Positions 51,511-57,405 of a stretch of 57,405 bases of DNA are shown here, piece after piece. This DNA is from Paenibacillus lupini. GTDB lineage: Bacteria > Bacillota > Bacilli > Paenibacillales > Paenibacillaceae. The notes below the pieces were generated by a model. The model saw only the letters and a program-made list of their open reading frames with translations, ran no database searches and was not told the DNA's origin. The translations under genes were made by a program, and so were the position numbers. The DNA lies in contig NZ_JAASRW010000008.1 of assembly GCF_011761355.1 (NCBI RefSeq), forward strand, positions 1 through 57,405. Direction: 5' to 3'. How positions within the stretch are numbered: the first letter of the stretch is position 1; the number at the start of each line of letters is the position of its first letter.

Positions 51511-51777
51511 TCATCCCTTCAGGTATGGAAGCAGCTTGTCAGCGATTTTGCCGGCATCAACCTTATATGTGCCTGCAGATACGGATTGTTTAAGTTCTTC
51601 GATACGCTTCTGCCGTTCTGGACTATTCGTTTGGCTGGTGGAGAGCATTTCCTTCGCCTCCGCGGAGATCTCTACTATATCCTTCTGCTTCTTCTTATTC
51701 GCGCTATCAACCCGTTGATCCATTTGCTTCTGGTAGTTGTTATATGCGCCGATCCGATTCGTCTCATTTATCTTCAT
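51511..51777 (-). CDS. flgM: anti-sigma-D factor FlgM
   Basis: Binds sigma-D and keeps flagellin and late flagellar genes off until the hook-basal body is complete. An 88-residue protein: MKINETNRIGAYNNYQKQ start and the sigma-binding segment DIVEISAEAKEMLSTSQ...RIEELKQSVSAGTYKVDAGKIADKLLPYLKG. It begins the flgM-flgN-flgK-flgL transcript, with a GAGGTG ribosome site. A terminator hairpin lies just upstream (51811-51842). Confidence 0.95.
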   Translation of the reverse strand: MKINETNRIGAYNNYQKQMDQRVDSANKKKQKDIVEISAEAKEMLSTSQTNSPERQKRIEELKQSVSAGTYKVDAGKIADKLLPYLKG

Positions 51778-51810
51778 GGATAATCACCTCTTTAGTTAAA
51801 CAATAGAAAA

Positions 51811-51842
51811 AAACCGATAACCTTTAACAGTATTATCGGTTT
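51811..51842 (-). terminator. intrinsic terminator between yvyF and flgM
   Basis: AAACCGATAA / TTATCGGTTT, a perfect 10-bp stem with a 12-nt loop, followed on the minus strand by TTTTTTTCTATTG. It ends the yvyF transcript. Its left arm on the minus strand reads CTAAACCGATAATA, which resembles a sigma-D -10. Confidence 0.85.
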
Positions 51843-51890
51843 AGCAAGTTTGAAAATGAATAGGCCAACTTATGGGCTAAAAGATTAATT

Positions 51891-52304
51891 TTACCGGTTT
51901 TTATACTGGTCAATCCCTTTATAATAGACCTTCTCCGCTGCACTCTTGGATGCTTCCCTGGCTTCGTCTTCATGCATTTTCTGAGTATCCTTGATGAGGC
52001 GGGAACGGCAAGGGTTGCAAATATTATTCTCACGAATCAGGGTACCACATACTTCGCAAGGATACATGAGATTCGGGGCGTTATACAGCGATATCCGGCC
52101 TTCTTTAATAAATTTCGTAATCTGTTTGATCGAGACGCCTGTTGCATCGGACAGCTCCGTTATAATGGCACCCTTTTCTTTACGCAAAAAAGTAGAGCAC
52201 AACTCGTATTCTTTATCGATATCCTTTATACAAGTTGGGCAGACATCACGAAAATTTTTGGCAAACAACTTGCCGCACCGAGGACAATTGTCCAAATTCA
52301 TCAT
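51891..52304 (-). CDS. yvyF: flagellar operon protein YvyF (TIGR03826 type)
   Basis: A 137-residue protein of the comFC-flgM neighbourhood. Two zinc-ribbon pairs (CPRCGKLF...CPTCIKDI and CEVCGTLI...CNPCRSRL) flank a helix-turn-helix segment (LSDATGVSIKQITKFIKEGRISLY), followed by a charged helical tail. A nucleic-acid-binding regulator of flagellar or competence genes is plausible, but no function is established. ATG at 52304 (MMNLDNCPRC). Confidence 0.9.
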   Translation of the reverse strand: MMNLDNCPRCGKLFAKNFRDVCPTCIKDIDKEYELCSTFLRKEKGAIITELSDATGVSIKQITKFIKEGRISLYNAPNLMYPCEVCGTLIRENNICNPCRSRLIKDTQKMHEDEAREASKSAAEKVYYKGIDQYKNR

Positions 52305-52396
52305 CGATTCCCCATTCCAGCAATCAAAGTAGTTAGGGTTATTCTAACGGATTAAGGGATTTTTTTCACTAGTAATCTTGTAAAAGAGGATTAAAG

Positions 52397-53317
52397 CTAG
52401 GATCTGGCCCAGGTTAGGGCATAGATTTCGAGCGGAATCTGCGATTGTTGATGCAGTGCTGTTGCGCAGGCCTGAATGGTACTGCCCGTCGTGTAGATGT
52501 CGTCGATGAGGAGAAGACGGATGGATCGTGCTGGTTGTGGAAGGGCATGCGGCTTACTAATACTAGACTCGTAGGGTGCAGCCGAAGCGGCGCTCAAACC
52601 AGCGATCACCTCGGGTTTTGCCTGAAATAAGTGCCGGGTATCCTTCATACGCTCTGGGCGGGTCTTAAAGCTTTGCTTCTCGGTATGCCTTTCTCGGATC
52701 AGCATATCGTGGAGGGGAATGTGATATTGACTGGCTAAAATAGATGCAAACCGCTGCGCTTGATTGAACCCCCGCTCCTCTGCCCGCTCCATGCTTACCG
52801 GAACGAAGGTTATAGCATCCCATCCATAAGATGGATTGGCAGCTTGAGAGCCTCCGCTTCGCGATAGGGCTTCTTTTGTCAGTGCGGCAAATGCAGGGAA
52901 CATCATTTCGGCTAGCAGCTGCTCCAGCTTCTCATTGCCGCGGTACTTGTACTGGGCCAGCCACTCTCGCATTTCACTGCTGTATTCCACAGCACTGCGA
53001 TTGGCAATAAACTTTGCATCTGAACGGCGGATACAGTCCGTGCATGTGATCCCTCGACCGCATATCCGGCATTTGATCGGAGTAAGCCATGGTATGGCCG
53101 CTTGGCAGGAGGAACAGATTGATTTTGCAAAAGAGGACGGCAGATAGGATAGGTAAGTTTGAAGCTGACTATTGTTCGCTGATCTTTTCGAATGAGGCGC
53201 CGCCCCTGCTTCTTTCCCGCAGAAAGGGCATGAGGAGGCGCTGCTGCTGAGCAGGCGAATGGTTTGATGAAGATCATGGGAAGTTCGCTGAAAAAGATGC
53301 TTGAAGAACTGTCGCAT
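52397..53317 (-). CDS. comFC: ComF family protein (ComFC), phosphoribosyltransferase-like
   Basis: Needed for DNA uptake in competent Bacillus, exact role unclear. A 306-residue protein with N-terminal cysteine pairs (CPFCGKE...CSSCQAA and CRICGRG...CTDCIRR), the conserved WLAQYKYRGNEKLEQLLAE and a type I phosphoribosyltransferase fold with PRPP loop LLLIDDIYTTGSTIQAC. VPVSMERAEERGFNQA is the second family signature. An insertion (about 215-265) between these is less conserved. It lies 92 bp upstream of yvyF and 151 bp after comFA. Confidence 0.93.
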   Translation of the reverse strand: MRQFFKHLFQRTSHDLHQTIRLLSSSASSCPFCGKEAGAAPHSKRSANNSQLQTYLSYLPSSFAKSICSSCQAAIPWLTPIKCRICGRGITCTDCIRRSDAKFIANRSAVEYSSEMREWLAQYKYRGNEKLEQLLAEMMFPAFAALTKEALSRSGGSQAANPSYGWDAITFVPVSMERAEERGFNQAQRFASILASQYHIPLHDMLIRERHTEKQSFKTRPERMKDTRHLFQAKPEVIAGLSAASAAPYESSISKPHALPQPARSIRLLLIDDIYTTGSTIQACATALHQQSQIPLEIYALTWARS

Positions 53318-53468
53318 GGGATGCCTCCTTCTGTAATGAATGGTGAAGATGACTGCTGTTGAGTTAGTATCAGGCCGTTGAGTGACTATGTGTGATATGA
53401 AAGCTGGTTGTGTTGAGTAGGGCAGGAGAGCTATGTAATTAATAATGCGGTGATATTGTGGGGTGTAC

Positions 53469-55472
53469 TCATCCCTTTTTGATGATTGGGTTTCGCTGCT
53501 TGAGCCAGCGGCTCCACCATGATTGGGAATTCTCGGTATGAATCAGATATCCTCGTTTGCCCGCGATTCGGTTCATTCCACGAATATGGCGGACAGCTGC
53601 AATTTGGGATCGGGTACGTTCCCTGCCGCAAAAGAAGACATGACCATTAGGGTCATCCCCAGATCTCCCCGCTCTGCCGGCCATCTGGACAAGGGAAGCT
53701 TCGTCGAATAAACGCCCGTCCGCATCCAGAATATACACATCGCTGCGTGGTATCGTTACGCCTCGCTCCAGGATGGTGGTTGTTACCAGAACTCGAATTT
53801 CACTTGTACGGAATCGGCTTACCTTATCTGCTCGATAAGGATCTTGCGATGAAGTTCCTTCGATAGCCGCGATCTTCAATACAGCACGCAGCAGCTTAGC
53901 CATTGGTTCAACCTGTACAATACGCTGTACAAAAATAAACAGTTGGGCACCACGTTCCAAAGAGTGATGTAGAGCTGTACGCAGTGTTTTTGGCAAAGAC
54001 TTAGTCTGCAAAAGTTTGGCGACTGATGGCGTCCGGAGCAGTCTTGGCACCGGCAGTGGATGGCGATGATAACGGACAGGCACCCTTGCATGAGGCAGTT
54101 CGCCTCTTCTCGCTCTGCGTTGAAGCTCCACTGGCGGTGTGGCAGAGAGCAGCAGCTTTGGTCCGTGAGGGGCGCAGCTTTTATTTGCTGCATAATGCAG
54201 CATCGGATCGCCGTGGTAAGGAAAGGCATCCAGTTCATCTATAATGACCAAGTCAAAAGATTGATAGAATCGCATCAGTTGATGGGTTGTCGCCAGCGTA
54301 ATATCTCCCGCTTCCCAGCGCTGCTCGCTGCCGCCATATAAGGTGACAACTCTAGCTTTGGGGAAAGCTCGTCTTATCCGTGGGTCAAGCTCGATTACGA
54401 CATCCCGGCGTGGAGTTGCAATTAAAGCTTTACCGCCGCGTACGAGGACGGATTCAACAAGTGGAAAAATCATTTCGGTCTTGCCTGCTCCGGTGACCGC
54501 CCATAGGAGGAACTCCCTTTGGCGCTGTTGCGGCAGTCGCGCTTCGATGAAATGAAGCGCTGACTCGGTGGCGGCAGCTTGTGCGGGGCTGAGCTGCCAT
54601 TTGGGCAGGTCGGCCGGGATGGAGCCGGCCGGCAGCTGTGGGGCTGGCATGCCCAGCACCAGCAGCTCGCATTCGCGGCTGCGCCCCATCGTGAGGCATG
54701 CCGAGCAGTAGGCGCACATGCGCCCGCACGCTGCGCAAGCCGTGCGGTGCATGTGCGCTTCGCCGCTGCCGCATCGCTTGCAGCGGCACTCGCGCTGTCG
54801 CCGCCGGCCGCTTTCGGCGGCAACAGCGCCTGTAAGGCGCAGCCAGCTTAGCAGCTGCGCCAACTGCAGTGCGCCGCCGATGTCTGCGGCGGCGCCATCA
54901 AGCAGGGCGTGCGCTTCGCTGCGAAGCAGCGCACGGCCCTGCATGGCCTTGGCGGCCAGCAGCGCAGCTGCCGCCAAGGCCTCCCGCGCGCGAGCAGCTG
55001 CGCGCGCGGGGTTAGGGCTAGAGCCGCCCGCGTCAGCGGCGGCTCGCGCCCAGCGCCGGGCAAGCAGGCTGGCATCGCCAGCAGCCTGCTTGCCCGGGCG
55101 CCCTAGTGGCGCGCCGGCCGCTTCGCGGCGCGCCTGCTCGATGCAGGCCGCAAGCTGAGCGAGCGGCCCTTCCATCGTACTCCCCCACTCAGCCTCAGCT
55201 TCTTCCCACAGCTGCACACTACGTATGGCGTCGCCCAAAGGCATAGCTTCTCTCCATAGCAAACCAGCTTCCGCTTTTACCCCTCCCAATCTAAACTCTA
55301 CCGCCTTACTCCGTTCTCTCTGTTCTCTCTTTATACCTAGCTCTCTATCAGCTCGCAAAGCCGCTTCTGCCAGCCCCTCCTCCATCCAAAACTCCCTATC
55401 AACTTCCGGATTAATAGTCATCTGAGCAAACCATTGCCCTGCAATATGGATGAGATACACATTAGCCTTCAC
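53469..55472 (-). CDS. comFA: ComFA, DEAD/DEAH-box DNA-uptake helicase with unusual Ala-rich middle
   Basis: The ATPase that drives single-stranded DNA through the ComEC channel. Walker A is VTGAGKTEMIF, the DEAD-like box VIIDELDAFPYH, followed by LLLSATPP and the helicase C motifs VTTTILERGVTIP and QMAGRAGR. A four-cysteine zinc finger (CRCKRCG...CAACGRMC...CSACLTMG) precedes the helicase core. Between the N-terminal domain and this finger about 120 residues are extremely Ala/Arg/Gly-rich and encoded by DNA of very high GC (54600-55150). I take GTG at 55472 (VKANVYLIHIAGQWFAQ), because an earlier in-frame GTG at 55505 falls inside the terminator of the upstream gene. Confidence 0.92.
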   Translation of the reverse strand: MKANVYLIHIAGQWFAQMTINPEVDREFWMEEGLAEAALRADRELGIKREQRERSKAVEFRLGGVKAEAGLLWREAMPLGDAIRSVQLWEEAEAEWGSTMEGPLAQLAACIEQARREAAGAPLGRPGKQAAGDASLLARRWARAAADAGGSSPNPARAAARAREALAAAALLAAKAMQGRALLRSEAHALLDGAAADIGGALQLAQLLSWLRLTGAVAAESGRRRQRECRCKRCGSGEAHMHRTACAACGRMCAYCSACLTMGRSRECELLVLGMPAPQLPAGSIPADLPKWQLSPAQAAATESALHFIEARLPQQRQREFLLWAVTGAGKTEMIFPLVESVLVRGGKALIATPRRDVVIELDPRIRRAFPKARVVTLYGGSEQRWEAGDITLATTHQLMRFYQSFDLVIIDELDAFPYHGDPMLHYAANKSCAPHGPKLLLSATPPVELQRRARRGELPHARVPVRYHRHPLPVPRLLRTPSVAKLLQTKSLPKTLRTALHHSLERGAQLFIFVQRIVQVEPMAKLLRAVLKIAAIEGTSSQDPYRADKVSRFRTSEIRVLVTTTILERGVTIPRSDVYILDADGRLFDEASLVQMAGRAGRSGDDPNGHVFFCGRERTRSQIAAVRHIRGMNRIAGKRGYLIHTENSQSWWSRWLKQRNPIIKKG
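54600..55150 (-). other. GC-rich low-complexity insertion inside comFA
   Basis: A stretch of mostly GC, dense in GCGGC-, GCGCG- and GGCCG-type words, with short palindromes such as CGCGCGCGAGC...GCGCGCGGGG. It encodes an Ala/Arg/Gly/Leu-rich segment and contrasts with moderate-GC flanks in the same gene. The frame stays open throughout. Confidence 0.7.
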
Positions 55473-55499
55473 CAGTCCCCGCCTCTCCCGCACGCAAAA

Positions 55500-55542
55500 A
55501 AGCACACCTCAATGACGCTTATCGCATCATCGGGGTGTGCTT
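55500..55542 (-). terminator. intrinsic terminator after the orphan gene at 55576
   Basis: AAGCACACC (55500-55508) pairs with GGTGTGCTT (55534-55542), with an inner ATGACGC/GCATCAT stem, and is followed on the minus strand by TTTTTTGCG. Its T run enters the longest comFA frame, which argues for the later GTG start. Confidence 0.85.
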
Positions 55543-55575
55543 CACTCCGTGCTTTCAATTAATTTCCATTATAGC

Positions 55576-56028
55576 TCAAAATGGCATTTTCGACAAATCT
55601 GAAGGATTCTGCAAATCTACAAGAATAGCCTGGTCAGGCCTGCTCACAATTCCCTCACTTCGTAACGTCCACATCAGATCTGCTGAAGGGTTCTCCGATT
55701 GAGAGCGCTTTCGATCATTTAAACCTTCATCCGCATAAACCGTTATATTCCGGTTACCTTCACGGAGCCTCTCGACGATTTCTGCAGTCTGTTCTGCAGA
55801 GTGACCATCTACAACGGTTAAATGAACATCCGTCCCCATTCGGCGTGAATACGCTGAAAACTGGCGAATAAACATTTCCATCTTCATATGCTGATCATGA
55901 GCAACAAGAACATAATGCTTACTTTCACGGGTCTTGCCTCGCCGAAGCCTATAAGCCACATGCACCGATGCGGCGGCCAAAGCATAACAACCAATCACAA
56001 GAAGTAAAATCGCAATCAGGTCGGCCAC
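55576..56028 (-). CDS. hypothetical membrane-anchored protein
   Basis: A 150-residue protein I do not recognise. One N-terminal transmembrane helix (LIAILLLVIGCYALAAASVHVAYRL) is followed by a basic stop-transfer (RRGKTRESK) and a soluble domain (YVLVAHDQHMKMEMFIRQFSAYSRRMGTDVHLTVVDGHSAEQTAEIVERL) with alternating strands and helices. The DGHSAEQT loop is reminiscent of the first half of a glycosyltransferase-type Rossmann fold, but this is only shape. The start is ambiguous: GTG 56028 lies on the ribosome site AGGAGG, while a CTG at 56019 has ideal spacing. It stands alone between comFA and a divergent short ORF. Confidence 0.6.
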   Translation of the reverse strand: MADLIAILLLVIGCYALAAASVHVAYRLRRGKTRESKHYVLVAHDQHMKMEMFIRQFSAYSRRMGTDVHLTVVDGHSAEQTAEIVERLREGNRNITVYADEGLNDRKRSQSENPSADLMWTLRSEGIVSRPDQAILVDLQNPSDLSKMPF

Positions 56029-56096
56029 CTCCTCTTTGTGACAATATATGCCGTTATGCGCCCAGTGGTTCCGGCCATTTGGACAAGGAGGACAAA

Positions 56097-56135
56097 ATGT
56101 GCGATCGACAGGTCATTTCACCTGATGTAAAATAA
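56097..56135 (+). CDS. 12-codon ORF with strong ribosome site (possible leader peptide)
   Basis: ATG TGC GAT CGA CAG GTC ATT TCA CCT GAT GTA AAA TAA (MCDRQVISPDVK) is preceded by AAGGAGG (56085-56091) 5 nt upstream. The coding part folds into CAGGT-catttc-ACCTG. A rightward terminator hairpin follows 22 nt later, before the nuclease-like gene. The codons show no bias toward one amino acid, so classical amino-acid attenuation is not suggested. It could be chance, a tiny protein, or the coding part of a regulatory leader. Confidence 0.35.
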   Translation: MCDRQVISPDVK

Positions 56136-56157
56136 ATACAATACAAAAACGCGTGTG

Positions 56158-56203
56158 AAGCACACCGCTCTTATCCCATTTCTAACGGGAGAGCCGTGTG
56201 CTT
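56158..56203 (+). terminator. rightward intrinsic terminator upstream of the nuclease-like gene
   Basis: AAGCACAC (56158-56165) pairs with GTGTGCTT (56196-56203), with an inner CTCttatCCC/CGGGagAG stem, followed by TTTTTATTTT. The CACAC arm can alternatively pair with GTGTG at 56153-56157. There is no normal-sized plus-strand gene upstream, only the 12-codon ORF, so this terminator may regulate the gene at 56234. Confidence 0.8.
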
Positions 56204-56233
56204 TTTTTATTTTCTATAAGGAGTGAGTTAGCT

Positions 56234-56890
56234 ATGTTCGAAGCTCAATACGAAGAATGGTTAAAAGCACAGTTTGCATCCAGCAGCAGCGAACGCAAAC
56301 GAAGATTGGAGGAGGAGCGTCATGCCGAGGATTTATTCCTCAAAAATGTTTGGTGGCCGGCAGTTGGACAATTCGAGCATTTGCACGGTGAATACGAGGC
56401 AAGTGACTATAAGGATGGTCAACGTTTTCTAGACTATGCCTACATACGTGAGCCCTACAAACTCTGTATCGAGATCGACGGTTACGGCCCTCATTGCCGT
56501 GATGCCGACCGAAGGCAATTCGCAGACAGCCTGATGAGGCAGAATCATCTAATCCTAGATGGATGGATCGTGATCCGTTTCTCCTATGACGACGTCAAGA
56601 GCAAACCGCGCCAATGCCAACAATTCATCCAACAGCTCTTTGGCAAGCTCTACAGCCTAAAGCCCGACACCGACCTTACTCTGGAGCAGAAGGAGATCCT
56701 GCGATACATGAAACTCCTTCGAAAGCCGGCTACTCCTAAAGATATCAGCTTACTGTTGGACGTTAGCACAAAGTATGCCCGTAAACTTCTCATAGAAATG
56801 GTAGAACAACGTCATCTGCAGCCTGCAAAAGTCACTGATCACCGCGTCCGGGCTTATAGACTACATATCATTACGTCCATCTCGAACTAG
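56234..56890 (+). CDS. DUF559/Vsr-like PD-(D/E)XK nuclease domain protein with C-terminal winged helix
   Basis: A 218-residue protein. The central domain (about 62-135) shows the DUF559/Vsr-type pattern: Asp67 in FLDYAYI, then KLCIEIDGYGPH (Glu80, Asp82, His87), an acidic/basic helix DADRRQFADSLMRQNHL, and GWIVIRFSYDDV. The catalytic-type residues are intact. Residues about 150-210 (LTLEQKEILRYMKLLRKPATPKDISLLLDVSTKYARKLLIEMVEQRHL) form a winged helix with DNA-binding character. The N-terminus is a charged helix. The start is ATG 56234 with AAGGAG 10 nt upstream. An in-frame ATG at 56198 lies in the terminator. No methylase or partner is nearby. A 125-bp tandem palindrome array begins 20 bp after its stop. 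Function inferred from fold only. Confidence 0.75.
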   Translation: MFEAQYEEWLKAQFASSSSERKRRLEEERHAEDLFLKNVWWPAVGQFEHLHGEYEASDYKDGQRFLDYAYIREPYKLCIEIDGYGPHCRDADRRQFADSLMRQNHLILDGWIVIRFSYDDVKSKPRQCQQFIQQLFGKLYSLKPDTDLTLEQKEILRYMKLLRKPATPKDISLLLDVSTKYARKLLIEMVEQRHLQPAKVTDHRVRAYRLHIITSISN

Positions 56891-56909
56891 TTTCCATTCT
56901 TTACAGACG

Positions 56910-57405
56910 ATAAGACCCTCGCAGGGTCTTATGTCGCCCCGCACTCACCATTTCTCCGCATCCAACCACCTTTTGCTCGCCGATAAGACCCTACCAGGGT
57001 CTTATCACACACAAACTAGCTACTCTCTTCCCACATAAGACCCTCGCAGGGTCTTATGTCGCCCCGTACTCACCCTTTCCCCGCATCCAACCACCTTTTG
57101 CTCATCAATAAGACCCTGCCAGGGTCTTATCACACACAAACTAGCTACTCTCTTCCCACATAAGACCCTCGCAGGGTCTTATCCCACCCCGCACTCACCA
57201 TTTCCTCGCATCCAACCACCTTTTGCTCACTGATAAGACCCTGCCAGGGTCTTATTGTCCCAAAACTAGCTACTACACTTCCACATAAGACCCTCGCAGG
57301 GTCTTATCCCACCCCGCACTCACCATTCCCTCGCATCCAACCACCTTTTACTCATCAATAAGACCCTACCAGGGTCTTATCCCACACAAACTAGCTACTC
57401 TACTA
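56910..57405. repeat. 125-bp tandem array of paired palindromes (four units, runs off the window)
   Basis: Eight perfect 10-bp inverted repeats ATAAGACCCT-nnn-AGGGTCTTAT begin at 56910, 56983, 57035, 57108, 57160, 57233, 57285 and 57358, spaced 73, 52, 73, 52, 73, 52, 73 bp. Odd copies have loop CGC, even copies ACC or GCC. Units start at 56910, 57035, 57160 and 57285 with no length change. Linkers are also conserved (for example GCATCCAACCACCTTTT and AACTAGCTACT) and almost free of G on the plus strand. The period is not a multiple of three, and no ORF runs through it. The last unit is cut by the window end. Confidence 0.95.

Noticed and set aside
54718..55158. Plus-strand ORF of 146 codons in the GC-rich part of comFA
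   Set aside because: High GC removes stop codons in all frames. The product is Ala/Arg/Ser-rich with no recognisable domain, opposite to the well-supported comFA.
56910..56932. Intrinsic terminator for the nuclease-like gene
   Set aside because: The stem is good, but no T run follows (GTCGCCCC), and the same hairpin is repeated eight times, so termination is not its obvious main role.
56910..57405. CRISPR array
   Set aside because: The repeats are 23-nt perfect palindromes, alternate in two classes, and the intervening linkers are conserved between units rather than unique. There are no cas genes.

Overview
The window looks like a chromosomal segment of a Paenibacillaceae member (Paenibacillus or a close relative). 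The evidence is moderate GC, strong AGGAGG-type ribosome binding sites, Gram-positive sigma-A and sigma-D promoters, FtsEX with an M23 coiled-coil protein, and a gene order that largely follows Bacillus subtilis from uvrBA through comF with an arginine operon interposed. Nearly every gene lies on the minus strand, in the same direction as the 16S rRNA gene whose 5' end opens the window. Only three protein genes of normal size are on the plus strand: a TIM-barrel protein at 11904, a VanW protein at 25778 and a nuclease-like protein at 56234.

Layout by region. 1-424: 5' end of a 16S rRNA gene with its tandem promoters. 425-8304: ligA, pcrA, pcrB and a U32 family protein (DNA ligase, helicase, lipid synthesis, RNA-modification family). 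8452-14160: two secreted proteins (a stalk-domain protein and an HtrA-like protease), a sugar-isomerase-like protein, an ArsR-type regulator and a small membrane protein. 14433-19351: uvrB-uvrA with a near-consensus LexA box. 19630-25412: a cell-envelope and division cluster read ftsE-ftsX-M23-ctpB-minJ-like. 25778-27208: VanW family protein. 27557-35812: complete arginine operon argC-J-B-D-F-G-H, with two ArgR-type boxes lying on the promoter. 35987-42021: a YitT family protein, prfB (with the programmed +1 frameshift), secA, hpf and a cold shock gene. 42163-52304: late flagellar cluster (yvyF, flgM, flgN, flgK, flgL, yviE, fliW, csrA, hag, flaG, fliD, fliS, fliT) with sigma-D promoters for hag and flaG and a textbook CsrA target in the hag leader. 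52397-55472: comFC and comFA. 55576-57405: an orphan membrane-anchored protein, a leader-like short ORF with a terminator, a DUF559-like nuclease with a winged helix, and a regular 125-bp tandem array of palindromes that runs off the window.

How the genes work together. The flagellar block carries its own control circuit: FlgM restrains sigma-D, sigma-D transcribes hag and flaG-fliDST, and FliW and CsrA gate flagellin translation at the hag leader. FtsEX and its M23 neighbour probably form a wall-hydrolase activation unit. The arginine genes encode the whole route from acetylglutamate to arginine except argA (not needed, because ArgJ recycles acetyl groups) and carbamoyl phosphate synthase.

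The least explained part is the right end, where perfect 10-bp inverted repeats alternate at exactly 73 and 52 bp spacing immediately downstream of the nuclease-like gene. This is the best candidate for something undescribed.
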